Source of the DNA: Bradyrhizobium ontarionense
GTDB lineage: Bacteria > Pseudomonadota > Alphaproteobacteria > Rhizobiales > Xanthobacteraceae
DNA length: 64,000 nucleotides
Reading direction: 5' to 3'
Assembly: GCF_021088345.1 (NCBI RefSeq)
Contig: NZ_CP088156.1
Location: forward strand, 186,001 to 250,000
Shown piece after piece: positions 8,920 through 17,815 of this stretch (positions are counted from its first letter, which is position 1; every line of letters starts with the position of its first letter). The position numbers and the translations under genes were made by a program. The notes under the pieces were generated by a model that did not search any database, was not told the origin of the DNA, and was given only the letters and a program-made list of their open reading frames with translations.

Positions 8920-9102
8920 ATGCAGGCCAATGAGGTTCCGCCGCGGCGCAAGCTGTCGATCACGCCGCAGGCGGTGCTGGCCGCGGGCGTCGTCGTCATG
9001 TTCCTGCTCCTGCACCTTGTCGCCGGCGCGATCCTGCAGGGCGCTGCCACGCGCGATGGATCCCCCGCGACGCCGGTTTCGACGCTTCAAGACTACGATT
9101 GA
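8920..9102 (+). CDS. Small single-pass membrane protein
   Basis: A 60-residue protein with a basic N-terminus and one membrane helix (about 17-40). A CTGGAG ribosome site precedes the ATG. It lies 39 bp upstream of the TauE/SafE permease on the same strand. I do not recognise a family; the consistent codon use and ribosome site make it plausible. Confidence 0.55.
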   Translation: MQANEVPPRRKLSITPQAVLAAGVVVMFLLLHLVAGAILQGAATRDGSPATPVSTLQDYD

Positions 9103-9141
9103 AGATCACTCATTTTCAGGCTCATCAGCCGGAGATATTTC

Positions 9142-9870
9142 ATGCCCGGGCTCGACTCGTTTCTGCTGCTCAGCGCCGCCGTGTTCTTCGGCGCCTTCGT
9201 CTCCGGCTTGGCCGGCTTCGCCTTTTCGGCTGTGGCCGGCGCGATCCTCCTGCACATGCTGCAGCCGTTGGAGGCGGTGCCGTTGATGATGGCCTGCAGC
9301 GTCGGCGTGCAGGCGACGAATCTCTGGGCGCTGCGCACCAGCATCCGATGGAAGGAAAGCCTGGTCCTGATCCTGGGCGGGCTGCTCGGCGTGCCCTTGG
9401 CGCTGTGGCTGCTTCATAATGCAGATACCCGCATGTTTCAGCAGGTGTTTGGCCTGACGATCGCGATCTACGCCGGCTATATGCTGTTCAAGCCCGCCCT
9501 CGGCTGCGTCCAGCACATGAGCAGGAATCGCATGGCGATCATCGGTTTCGGCGGCGGTCTCATCGGCGGGCTCACTGCGATGCCCGGCGCCTTGCCGACC
9601 ATCTGGTGCGAAATGCACGGCCTGCCGAAAACCGAGCAGCGCGGCCTGGTGCAGCCGTTCATCGCCGTGATGCAGATCGCCTCGCTGGCGATGATGCTGG
9701 CGCGACAGGACCTGTCGTCGAAGGTGATCATCGATCTGGCTTTGAGCATCCCGGCTCTGCTCGCCGGGACGGCACTCGGTATCCTCGCCTTTCGCAAAGT
9801 CAACGACGCGTTGTTCAGGCGGATCATCCTGGGTATTCTGCTTCTCTCCGGGCTCCTGCTCGTTGTCTGA
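9142..9870 (+). CDS. TauE/SafE (TSUP) family permease
   Basis: A 242-residue protein with about seven or eight hydrophobic segments. It has the internal repeat typical of the sulfite exporter TauE/SafE family: GAFVSGLAGFAFSAVAGAIL near the N-terminus and GFGGGLIGGLTAMPGALPTIW at mid-protein. The family moves sulfite, sulfoacetate or other organic anions across the inner membrane; the substrate here is unknown. Possibly co-transcribed with the small membrane protein upstream. Confidence 0.85.
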   Translation: MPGLDSFLLLSAAVFFGAFVSGLAGFAFSAVAGAILLHMLQPLEAVPLMMACSVGVQATNLWALRTSIRWKESLVLILGGLLGVPLALWLLHNADTRMFQQVFGLTIAIYAGYMLFKPALGCVQHMSRNRMAIIGFGGGLIGGLTAMPGALPTIWCEMHGLPKTEQRGLVQPFIAVMQIASLAMMLARQDLSSKVIIDLALSIPALLAGTALGILAFRKVNDALFRRIILGILLLSGLLLVV

Positions 9871-9980
9871 TCTGTCGCGGAGCGGCTGACGGGGCACGCC
9901 ATTCTCTGAGCAGTCCGGTGACAACACGAGGCAGGTTCGGCGCCAAAGAGCTTGGCAATGACGGCGCGGCCGTCGGTCGA

Positions 9981-10335
9981 TCACTCCACCCAGCCCGTGG
10001 CGATGGCGTTGGCCCAGTCGTGCATGCCCCTGCGACGTGCGAGTGCGGCCATCGGCGCGGGGTCATACGGTACGTAGCGGAACGTCATCGACCAGCACCC
10101 GAGCTGGCGCTCCGCGATCGCGTAACAAGCATCCGGCGTCCCGGTCTCCACCTGATAAGAGATCGGCTTGGAGAGTCGATAGCCGGGCAGCCCGACGCTG
10201 CCGGGGTTGACGATGAGCCGGCCATCGCTGAGCCTGACGATGCGCGGAATATGGCTGCGTCCGCACAGGATGAGCGAGGCGTCGACGCCGCTGGCCCGCG
10301 AGAGGGACCACTTCGTCCTTCGCGAACACTGTAGT
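9981..10335 (-). pseudogene. Metallophosphoesterase, C-terminal remnant
   Basis: The frame ending at 9981 encodes the C-terminal part of a YfcE/calcineurin-type phosphoesterase: LILCGRSHIPRIVRLSDGRL followed by IVNPGSVGLPGY. The normal metal-binding motif CGHTH reads CGRSH, so one His ligand is lost. Upstream of about 10335 the homology stops: the N-terminal metal motifs (DxH, GD, GNxE) are absent, and the sequence runs into an unrelated gene. The right boundary is approximate. This is a truncated, decaying gene. Confidence 0.7.
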
Positions 10336-10359
10336 TCGCGATGCCGGTCGGTCGAGATC

Positions 10360-10875
10360 CTACTCCGGTTTGTCCTTGCAGAGGGCCCTCGGAACATTCC
10401 CCCTGCCTTGCGGCTCCAATGAGGAGTGATGCTGCACGATCTCGTTCTGGTGAAAGATATAGGTATATCGTGCGCGCAGCACCGCGTTGTCCTGCGTCGT
10501 GAAAGTATACGGCCCGCTGGCAAAGGCGAAATTGCAGTCGCCGCTGATGATCGCTTTGTCGGGATCGATGTCGGCTTTCGGGCGGTCTTGCAGAAAAACA
10601 AAGAAGTATGACGTAATCTGTTCCCTGGTCGTCAAGGGCCCGTTGGCGCATGTCGGCAGCAGGACCGCGCGGTCGGCGTAGGTCGCGACGATAGGGCCCG
10701 GCTTGGTCGCCGTCGATTCATTCAGCGCCGTCTGCCAATTCTTCAGGAGCGCCTTGACCCTCTCAGGGGTGACGACACAATGACGCTTGGTCGTCCTCGA
10801 CCAGCCCTCTGACGGCACGGCGAGAAGGATCATGACGCTGGCGCATCCGAGCAGGGACATCCAATGGCGCTTCAA
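10360..10875 (-). CDS. Secreted SgcJ/EcaC-type NTF2-like protein
   Basis: A 171-residue protein. I chose the TTG at 10875 because a perfect AAGGAGGA ribosome site precedes it with six bases of spacing. A Met at 10860 is an alternative. A signal peptide (about 1-24) precedes an NTF2/SnoaL-like fold of the SgcJ/EcaC kind. Supporting features are WQTALNESTATKPGPIVATYADRAVLLPT near the start and the closing IVQHHSSLEP strand. Predicted periplasmic; function unknown. Confidence 0.75.
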   Translation of the reverse strand: MKRHWMSLLGCASVMILLAVPSEGWSRTTKRHCVVTPERVKALLKNWQTALNESTATKPGPIVATYADRAVLLPTCANGPLTTREQITSYFFVFLQDRPKADIDPDKAIISGDCNFAFASGPYTFTTQDNAVLRARYTYIFHQNEIVQHHSSLEPQGRGNVPRALCKDKPE

Positions 10876-11701
10876 GGCATTCCTCCTTGGTCGACGCAGT
10901 CCTCGTGGGCAGGCGGCATCTCCGATCTGAAGCGGAGGACGCAGCGTTTCGGACAGTGCGCTCAATTGCGCATCCGGCCAGCGGCCGATAGGTCTCGTTC
11001 ATCCGAACTCGTTGGGTACGCGCCGGCAAGGGGTGGCTTCTTCGCCTGAGGACTCGATCTACAATTCTGTGCGCGCTCACCTCGTGCCAATTCGAAACGC
11101 GCCCGCGAGCTGATCGTCGAACTGGTCATTGATGTTGTTTGTAGCACGCGACAGCCTAACAAGGCAATCAAAAAGAGAGTAAGTCATTCATCGCAATTAT
11201 TGATAGAGTCGATGTGATGCGCGCGTTTGTCGGAAACACCACTTGTTCAAGCATCTTGCCCATTGGACTGTTGTTGACAGTGCACTGAACAACCCTCTCC
11301 GCGGCGCAGCCGACCCGCCTCGGTCACCCGAACGCGCCCGTTGGGCCGTCGCCGATCAGGGCGGTTGCTTCGCCTCAGAATTACGGTGGCAGTGCATTCA
11401 ACTTTGCCGATGACCGTGCAGCCTTCCTGCTTCGGTCATCTGACCTCCCGGTCATTCGGCGCGTGTCGGAGAGGCGCAGGATCGATGCCTTGGCGGCGTG
11501 CTGGAAGGCGACGACCACTTTGATTTTGGCGGGTTGCGCTCATCGTGGCGATATGCACGCGTGAAGTGCCGATATCGGCCGTTGGGGCTACTCGGCATCG
11601 TCAGCTCGATCAGAGTCTGGCGGCTTTGATCTACGCACCCCATTGTACAGTCGGGAGCTGTGACGATAGGTTCGTGGCAGGAAAGAGTAGGGTTTTCTGG
11701 C
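10876..11701. other. Intergenic region, no gene supported
   Basis: An 826-base stretch between the NTF2-like gene and the HWE kinase, with mixed base composition. Short open frames occur on both strands, but none has a recognisable domain or a convincing ribosome site. Short A+T-rich patches around 11130-11260 could hold promoters. Nothing firm can be assigned. Confidence 0.5.
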
Positions 11702-12793
11702 ATGGCTGCGGAAGGAGTAAGCGACTTCTTGGCGGGAGGTGGCGAGATGGGCGCCCTGACGCGCGCATTCGACTGGTCAAAAACCTCGCTCGGCCCTCCG
11801 GACACATGGCCGCAAAGTCTGCGGGTGACGGTTCGGCTCGTGCTCACCTCGCGCCACCCGATGTTCGTGTGGTGGGGACCGGAGCTGATCCAGTTCTATA
11901 ACGACGCTTACCGTGAGACGATGGGGCCCGAACGGCATCCGAGTGCTTTGGGGGCTCGGGGCCAAGAGTGCTGGGCCGAGATATGGGACATCATCGGCCC
12001 CCAGATCGCTTATGTCATGGCCGGTCACGGCGCGACCTGGAACGAGGACCAGTTGGTCCCGGTGACGCGCCATGGCCGTCGCGAGGATGTCTGGTGGACT
12101 TATAGCTTTGGTCCGATTGATCTCGACGGCAAGGTGGGCGGCGTGCTTGTCGTCTGCAGAGATGTCACCTCCGAGCACATGGCCAGGAGTTCGTTGAACC
12201 TCATCAACGAGGAGCTCACCCACCGCGTCAAGAACACGCTTGCGATCCTTGGAGCCGTGGCCACTCAGACGTTCAGAGATCCTTCGAGCAAGGCCGATCT
12301 CGACAAGTACCAGGGACGACTTGCTGCGTTCGGACGCGCCCACGATCTGCTCACGGCCGCGAACTGGGCTGCGGCTCCCCTCAAGGACGTGATCGACGCT
12401 GCCCTGATTCCCTACAGGACAGGCGAAGACCAGTTCAAGGTCTCGGGTTCTCCCCTCGTGGTGAAATCCCGGCAGGCCCTCGCTCTGTGCTTGGCCATCC
12501 ATGAGCTCGCGACCAACGCCTTGAAGTATGGCGCTCTGACCGTGGCAAACGGACGTGTGTCCATCACGTGGACGTCCGACGATCAGGAGGGCGAGCCAAG
12601 GTTCGTTTTCGTCTGGCAGGAGTCCGGTGGCCCGGCTGCGTCGAAGCCGGCCAGTGTCGGCTTTGGGTCGCGCCTCATCTCTCGTGTGCTGCAAGACGAT
12701 TTCGGAGGCACCGTTGAGGTGTCTTATGATTCGACCGGGCTTATGTGCCGGCTGACGGCTCCGCTCGACAATCTGAGGCCGCCTCCCGAATAG
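11702..12793 (+). CDS. HWE-family sensor histidine kinase
   Basis: A 363-residue cytoplasmic kinase. An N-terminal PAS-like domain (about 40-160, HPMFVWWGPELIQFYNDAY) is followed by an HWE phosphoacceptor box with His174 in ELTHRVKNTLAIL. The ATP-binding part has the family signature: His267 in LAIHELATNALKYGAL, and Trp305/Glu307 in FVWQESGG. The start at 11702 is the Met nearest the conserved region; an upstream frame to 11660 is possible. No response regulator is adjacent, which is common for HWE kinases of the general stress response. Confidence 0.9.
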   Translation: MAAEGVSDFLAGGGEMGALTRAFDWSKTSLGPPDTWPQSLRVTVRLVLTSRHPMFVWWGPELIQFYNDAYRETMGPERHPSALGARGQECWAEIWDIIGPQIAYVMAGHGATWNEDQLVPVTRHGRREDVWWTYSFGPIDLDGKVGGVLVVCRDVTSEHMARSSLNLINEELTHRVKNTLAILGAVATQTFRDPSSKADLDKYQGRLAAFGRAHDLLTAANWAAAPLKDVIDAALIPYRTGEDQFKVSGSPLVVKSRQALALCLAIHELATNALKYGALTVANGRVSITWTSDDQEGEPRFVFVWQESGGPAASKPASVGFGSRLISRVLQDDFGGTVEVSYDSTGLMCRLTAPLDNLRPPPE

Positions 12794-12886
12794 CGTCGGA
12801 GCTCATTTCAAGCCGTGCTGTCCAGCACTGTCACCGTCACTCGGAGAACAGCCGGATGCGGCCAAGGTGGTATCGTCTGGCGATGC

Positions 12887-13210
12887 CTACTGAATCGCGC
12901 GTACGATCTCGATCACCGTCCCGATTCCGACCACTCGGGCGCCTTCCTGGATTCGCCACTGGCGGCCGGAGTAGATTTGTCCCTCCAGGCCCGGCCAGTT
13001 CAGGAATCTGATGGTTGTTTCGATGCTGTCGCCCGGATGTAACGCGACGCCCGCGGGCAGGTCGATGACGCCCATGGTCATGGCGCGGTTGTCAGGCCCG
13101 AAGAAATTGTGGTTCGGACGATAGCCGCCGTAGACGGGTCGGCTCCGGCCGCTCTCTTCGCTGGGGAGCAGCCTGACGGTGGCTCGCACATGGACGACGT
13201 CATCGGGCAT
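12887..13210 (-). CDS. Stand-alone EF-Tu domain III-like protein
   Basis: A 107-residue protein that resembles the C-terminal beta-barrel (domain III) of elongation factor Tu. It has an HVRATVRLLPSEESGRSRPV opening, then the YGGYRPNHNFF segment equivalent to GYRPQFYF. DLPAGVALHPGDSIETTI corresponds to the ELP...MPGD segment, and WRIQEGARVVGIGTVIEI to FAIREGGRTVGAGVV. The GTPase domain and domain II are absent, and the flanking sequence does not encode them. It is far from any ribosomal or tuf locus. The role is unknown. Confidence 0.75.
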   Translation of the reverse strand: MPDDVVHVRATVRLLPSEESGRSRPVYGGYRPNHNFFGPDNRAMTMGVIDLPAGVALHPGDSIETTIRFLNWPGLEGQIYSGRQWRIQEGARVVGIGTVIEIVRAIQ

Positions 13211-13566
13211 CCGCTAGAATCTGCCAAACATCGTAGCCTTTTCGAGTAAGGGTAGAAGCCAGATGTGGCATGACGCGGAAAAAGGTCCAACGTCGGTTGG
13301 AAAATCCGGACAAGATTCTCTTCGATCGTCGGATTGGCATGGGCATCGCCGCGAGACGCTTTGGGCGGAGCCGTCGATGGAACGGCTCAAACGTTTTCCT
13401 CATCCGGAAATCGCCTTCTTCACGCGAGGATTCGATCACCTCGAACATCGGCGCCGACTGCAGAGTCTCGCAACCGCGCTATCCTATCGGTGACTACCGC
13501 GGCCCTGAATCAGTGGGATGATCATGCGTGATCCAAGGGGTGATCGAGGGTAGCGGAAGGTTTCGA
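13211..13566. other. Intergenic region, no gene supported
   Basis: A 356-base gap between divergently oriented genes. Several open frames of 60-85 codons overlap each other on both strands; none has a recognisable motif. It probably holds promoters for the EF-Tu-like and iminopeptidase genes. Confidence 0.45.
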
Positions 13567-14526
13567 ATGCAGGACGATAGATTCCCAGCCATTGAACCGC
13601 ACGACAGCGGCATGATCGACGTGGGTGACGGCCATCGCGTATATTGGGAGTGCTGCGGGAATCCTGCCGGCAAGCCAGCGCTTTACTTGCACGGTGGCCC
13701 AGGCTCCGGCTTTTCGCCGGGCCAGCGGCGTTTCTTTGATCCAAGTGCCTATCGGGTCGTCCTCTTCGACCAACGTGGATGCGGGCGGAGCAGGCCGCTC
13801 GCAAGCTCTCCGGATGCTGACCTGCGCGTCAATACGACAGCCCATCTCATCGCCGATATTGAAGCGTTACGTCGGCTTCATGGGGTCGAGCGCTGGACGA
13901 TCTTGGGCATGTCCTGGGGAACGACCCTGGCTCTGGCCTATGCACAAGCCCATATGCACAGAGTCGAGGCCTTGGTGCTGGCGCTGGTCACGACCACATC
14001 GCGTCGTGAGGTCGAATGGATTACCCGCGATGTCGGACGTATTTTTCCCCGCGAGTGGGAGCGCTTCACGAAAGCCCTGCCGGACTCATTGCGGCACCTT
14101 CCGCCGGTAGACGCCTATGCCACGCTGCTCTTTGATGCCGACCCTGCAGTTCGGGACCATGCGGCACGGGAATGGTGCGCCTGGGAAGACGCCCACATCT
14201 CACTCACTCCCGGCCATCTGCCGAATCGGCGGTACGAAGACCCGAAATTCCGCCTGCAGTTCTCGCGCCTAGTCACGCACTACTGGCGCCACGGTGCCTT
14301 CCTTGAAGACGATCAGCTGCTTCGTGATGCTTCAAGACTGAGCGGTATTCCCGGGGTCCTAATCCACGGTCGCTACGACGTCAGCAGCCCGCTCGATGTC
14401 GCTTGGCAGCTGTCGCAGCGCTGGAGCACCACACAGCTTCACGTCCTGGACGATGCAGGCCATGGTGGGGGCGTCACCCTCATCGCCAAAGTCGTTGGTG
14501 CCTTGAACCAGTTTGCATCTACGTAG
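13567..14526 (+). CDS. pip: Prolyl aminopeptidase (proline iminopeptidase)
   Basis: A 319-residue alpha/beta-hydrolase of peptidase family S33, which releases N-terminal proline from peptides. The oxyanion motif HGGPGSG (about 42-48), the DQRGCGRS segment and the nucleophile elbow GMSWGT (Ser116) are all present. The remaining triad members are the Asp in HGRYDVSSP and the His in GHGG near the C-terminus. I took ATG 13567; an upstream GTG/ATG region to 13528 would add 13 residues not typical of the family. Cytoplasmic. Confidence 0.92.
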   Translation: MQDDRFPAIEPHDSGMIDVGDGHRVYWECCGNPAGKPALYLHGGPGSGFSPGQRRFFDPSAYRVVLFDQRGCGRSRPLASSPDADLRVNTTAHLIADIEALRRLHGVERWTILGMSWGTTLALAYAQAHMHRVEALVLALVTTTSRREVEWITRDVGRIFPREWERFTKALPDSLRHLPPVDAYATLLFDADPAVRDHAAREWCAWEDAHISLTPGHLPNRRYEDPKFRLQFSRLVTHYWRHGAFLEDDQLLRDASRLSGIPGVLIHGRYDVSSPLDVAWQLSQRWSTTQLHVLDDAGHGGGVTLIAKVVGALNQFAST

Positions 14527-14999
14527 TGTGATTACCGCGATATCGCACTGAACTTCGCTGATCGATGCGTGCCGGAAAACGACGAGACGCTGACATCCGA
14601 GTTCGGACAGAGTTGCGATGACAGTGCACTAAAGTTCCCGGGCACTACTGTGCGGGCCGCATCGTTCATTCCAGCGCGGTCGGGGCGCGTCGGCAGCGCG
14701 GCTTTTTCAAGCTAGCGTGCTCAGATCGATTGATCTTATGCAGCGTCACCGCAATTCGCGTATCATGCCCGTTCAGATTTGAGAGGTATGAGACAGGCGA
14801 CAGATTGGAAAAGGTCATGCCGCTGTACAATCAAAAGGCGAGAGAATTCCGCGGTGGGTAACTTCATATGAAGCGATTCGCGGCTGCGGCCGAGGCAGCC
14901 AATTTCGGGTTTCGTCCGAAGTATTGAAAATAGGCTTTACGATTTACAGAAATTATGCTCTACTGTCCGCCATCCCGCCTCGGTACGGAGGGGCGTAGC

Positions 15000-15330
15000 G
15001 CGCGATCGTCACGACACGCGGGGCGGGGAGCGATGGCCGCGAGGCTGCCGGCAGCGTGTCTTCGGGCGCGCCGACGAACGGCAGCGCGCGGACGTGAAGT
15101 CGCAGCGTGCTGACACCCCGATGCTGGTGTCCCGCGCAATGCGTTTGAAGCGCATTGTGCGCATGGTGGCCAACAAGCCCGGTGCACCAGGCAGACTGCG
15201 TATAAGCGTTAAGACCGTCGCGCAGGGAATGCCGGTTGATCGGTTTTGCCTGTGGTACCTGCCGCCTGCACTTCTTTCCGCAGGCGGGCCATGGGTGGGG
15301 CCTTCACCCGGCATTCCCTGCGCCCTCCGA
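15000..15330 (-). repeat. Dispersed repeat B, copy 1
   Basis: About 330 bp that reappear, in opposite orientation, at about 54250-54580. On the minus strand the order of matching blocks is: GCAGGGAATGCCGGGTG, CACCCATGGCCCGCCTGC, GCAGGCGGCAG, CATTCCCTGCGC, GCTTATACG, and the terminal GTGACGATCG. All have counterparts in the second copy in the same order. The element contains internal inverted repeats and no conserved protein. Its edges are approximate. Confidence 0.7.
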
Positions 15331-15438
15331 CGTCTCGGGAGGGTGAGATGCTGCAGTAGAACTCGGGCATCCATGCCGCGGGAATGCAAGCGTGCGCCCG
15401 GGCAAGGTCTCGTTGAATGTCGAGGAGTCAGCCATGCT

Positions 15439-15516
15439 GTCGTTGCGAGCGCAGCGAAGCAATCCAGGCTGGTGCTGCGGAAAGACTCTGGATTGTTTCG
15501 CTGCGCTCGCAATGAC
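15439..15516. repeat. Dispersed repeat A, copy 1 (long hairpin)
   Basis: An inverted-repeat element. The left arm reads TTGCGAGCGCAGCGAAGCAA and continues with TCCAG. The right arm has the complementary CTGGATTG, then TTTCGCTGCGCTCGCAATGAC. Closely related copies lie at 25463-25546 and 43156-43236. It would form a long stable stem in RNA or single-stranded DNA. Confidence 0.8.
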
Positions 15517-15639
15517 GGAAGAGAAACGGTGTCTTCCAATCGACGATCGTATCGCAGGATGCATGCGATGGCGGAAGGCGAGGCTTGCAGCTCTGGGCCT
15601 CAGCCCCGCGCCAAACTCCGCTGTCATCCCGGGCAAGCC

Positions 15640-15780
15640 CTGATTGCGCGAGCGCCATCAGGGCGCCGACCCGGGATCCACTCCCAGGGAGCAGTTGGCT
15701 TGTGCAAGCCTGGCCATCTCGCGCGACGATGTCATGCGGTAGCGATGGGTCCCGGCGTTCGCCGGGACGACAGCGGAGGG
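15640..15780. repeat. Dispersed repeat C (palindromic, G/C-rich)
   Basis: A segment with CCCGGGCAAGCCC, the phrase CGACCCGGGATCCACTCCC, and the closing GGTCCCGGCGTTCGCCGGGACGAC. The last phrase forms a hairpin (GTCCCGGCG/CGCCGGGAC). It has the look of an intergenic repeat common in Bradyrhizobium; no second copy was identified in this window. Confidence 0.5.
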
Positions 15781-16063
15781 TGTGGCGACGTATTTGCCCC
15801 ACCCCCGCAGGGCGGCCTGGAGGCAATTCGGACTCGTGCCGAGGCCAGGAATCCGGATCGCTTCGCAGCGCTCGCAAGGACGGAGGAGAGCGTGCGCCTG
15901 CCATCATCATCCGGAATCTCGGGCCGAGCGGAATCCCTTCGCAGCCGCAACGGCTTGGCGGGGCGACTTAAATTCCAGATGGCGGTTCGGGGACAGGCTG
16001 TGTATAACGCGCGCGCCGCAGCTGGGGACTAGACGCGCGGTGTTTCGCAAGGGAGTTGAAGCC

Positions 16064-17452
16064 ATGACCGAGCGCTGGAGCCCGGAAAGCTGGCGTTCCA
16101 AGCCGGTGCAGCAGGTGCCTGATTATCCCGACCAGAAGGCGCTGGCCGACGTTGAGGCGCAGCTTGCGACCTTTCCGCCGCTGGTGTTTGCGGGTGAGGC
16201 GCGCAACCTGAAGAAGTCGCTGGCGCGGGTGGCGGCCGGGGAAGCCTTCCTGCTGCAGGGCGGCGACTGCGCCGAGAGCTTCGCCGAGCACGGCGCCAAC
16301 AACATCCGCGACTTCTTTCGCGTGCTGCTGCAGATGGCCGTCGTCATGACCTATGCCGGCGCGGTGCCGGTGGTGAAGGTCGGCCGCATCGCCGGCCAGT
16401 TCGCCAAGCCGCGCTCCTCGCCGACCGAGAAGATCGACGGCGTCGAGCTGCCGAGCTATCGCGGCGACATCGTCAACGACACCGCGTTCACGCCGCAGGC
16501 GCGCATTCCCAATCCGCAGCGCCAGCTCGACGCCTACCGGCAGTCGGCGGCGACCTTGAACCTGTTGCGCGCGTTCGCCACCGGCGGGTTCGCCAATCTC
16601 GGCAGCGTGCACCAGTGGATGCTCGGCTTCGTCAAGGATAGCCCGCAGTCGCGCCGCTACAAGGAGCTGGCCGACCGCATCTCCGAGGCGCTCAATTTCA
16701 TGCGCGCCTGCGGCCTCGACCTCGAGAGCCATCCGGAACTGCGCGCCACCGACTTCTACACCAGCCACGAGGCGCTGCTGCTGGGCTACGAACAGGCCTT
16801 CACCCGGGTCGATTCCACCACCGGAGATTGGTACGCGACCTCAGGCCATTTCATCTGGATCGGCGACCGTACGAGGCAGCTCGACCACGGCCACGTCGAA
16901 TATTTCCGCGGCATCAGGAATCCGATCGGCCTGAAATGCGGCCCGTCGCTGAAGCCGGACGAGCTGTTGAAGCTGATCGACATCCTCAACCCCGACAACG
17001 AGCCGGGCCGGCTGACGCTGATCAACCGCTTCGGCGCCGACAAGATCGGCGATCACCTGCCGCAGCTGATCCGCGCGGTGAAGCGTGAAGGGCGCAGCGT
17101 GGTCTGGTCGTGCGACCCGATGCACGGCAATACGATCACGTCGACGAGCGGCTACAAGACGCGGCCGTTCGACCGCATCGTCTCCGAGGTTCGCGCGTTC
17201 TTCTCGGTCCATGCTGCCGAGGGCACGCATGCCGGCGGCATCCACCTCGAGATGACCGGCAAGGACGTCACCGAGTGCATCGGCGGAGCGCGGGCGATCA
17301 CCGACGAGGATCTCAACGACCGCTATCACACGGTGTGCGATCCCAGGCTCAATGCCGAACAGTCGATCGACATGGCGTTCCTGATCGCCGAGCTGCTGAA
17401 GCAGCAGCGCGGCGGCAAGGCCGCCCCGATGCCGGCGGTCGCGGGCTTCTGA
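16064..17452 (+). CDS. Class II 3-deoxy-7-phosphoheptulonate (DAHP) synthase
   Basis: Catalyses the first step of the shikimate pathway: phosphoenolpyruvate plus erythrose 4-phosphate to DAHP. It is 462 residues, the usual length of the plant-like class II enzyme. Family motifs include [14 protein letters not shown], the [16 protein letters not shown] segment, RGEIV-like [35 protein letters not shown] and the [11 protein letters not shown] metal-site segment. The ATG at 16064 matches the family start ([15 protein letters not shown]). Its TGA overlaps the dgkA ATG by one base. Confidence 0.95.
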   Translation: MTERWSPESWRSKPVQQVPDYPDQKALADVEAQLATFPPLVFAGEARNLKKSLARVAAGEAFLLQGGDCAESFAEHGANNIRDFFRVLLQMAVVMTYAGAVPVVKVGRIAGQFAKPRSSPTEKIDGVELPSYRGDIVNDTAFTPQARIPNPQRQLDAYRQSAATLNLLRAFATGGFANLGSVHQWMLGFVKDSPQSRRYKELADRISEALNFMRACGLDLESHPELRATDFYTSHEALLLGYEQAFTRVDSTTGDWYATSGHFIWIGDRTRQLDHGHVEYFRGIRNPIGLKCGPSLKPDELLKLIDILNPDNEPGRLTLINRFGADKIGDHLPQLIRAVKREGRSVVWSCDPMHGNTITSTSGYKTRPFDRIVSEVRAFFSVHAAEGTHAGGIHLEMTGKDVTECIGGARAITDEDLNDRYHTVCDPRLNAEQSIDMAFLIAELLKQQRGGKAAPMPAVAGF

Positions 17453-17805
17453 TGCTGCGGATCTGGCGCGCGACGCTCAACTCGCGCAATGGACTGTCGT
17501 TCGCGCTCCGCTCCGAGCAGGCGGTGCGCGAGGAGGTGGTTGCGTTCCTGCTGGCGCTGCCGCTCGCCTATCTGGTCGGCGCGACGCCGATGCGCAGCGT
17601 CGAGCTGGTCTGTGCAGTGGTGCTGGTGCTGGTGGTGGAGCTGCTCAACACCGCGATCGAGAAGCTCGCCGACCGCCTGACCACCGAGCACGATCTGCAG
17701 ATCGGCCGGGTCAAGGATCTCGGCTCGGCCGCGGTCGGCGTCGCGCTGCTGATGGCCGGCAGCTTCTGGCTGTTCGCGATCGCCGAGCGGCTCGGGCTGC
17801 TCTGA
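17452..17805 (+). CDS. dgkA: Diacylglycerol kinase DgkA
   Basis: A 117-residue inner-membrane enzyme that phosphorylates diacylglycerol. It has three predicted membrane helices. The family signature VVELLNTAIEKLADRL is intact, with Glu and Asn in the ELLNTAIE catalytic segment, and the N-terminal amphipathic RNGLSFALRSEQAVREE segment is present. The length is normal for prokaryotic DgkA. It is coupled to the DAHP synthase stop (TGATG) and followed by the NAD synthetase-like gene after 10 bp. Confidence 0.92.
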   Translation: MLRIWRATLNSRNGLSFALRSEQAVREEVVAFLLALPLAYLVGATPMRSVELVCAVVLVLVVELLNTAIEKLADRLTTEHDLQIGRVKDLGSAAVGVALLMAGSFWLFAIAERLGLL

Positions 17806-17815
17806 GTTGCCGCGC

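Larger units (their letters stand above)
14527..16063. other. 1.5-kb gene-free zone dominated by dispersed repeats
   Basis: No gene is supported in this stretch. From 14527 to about 14995 it is a mixed-composition region without a recognised feature. From about 15000 to 15780 it consists almost wholly of three dispersed repeat elements, listed separately. Their open frames on both strands are repeat artefacts rather than genes. The last part (about 15780-16063) holds degenerate repeat sequence and the upstream region of the DAHP synthase gene. Confidence 0.65.

Noticed and set aside
13200..13448. An 82-codon minus-strand frame overlapping the start of the EF-Tu-like gene
   Set aside because: Basic, motif-free product, with competing frames on the opposite strand and no ribosome site; insufficient support for a gene.
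11271..14640. Similar phrases (GACAGTGCACT at about 11277 and 14621) considered as insertion-sequence ends
   Set aside because: The match is only about 11 bases, direct rather than inverted, and no transposase-like sequence lies between them.
15009..16032. Several 70-310 codon frames on both strands in the repeat zone
   Set aside because: They run through dispersed repeats A, B and C; related frames recur at 25.5 kb and 54.3 kb with indels, so they are not conserved proteins.
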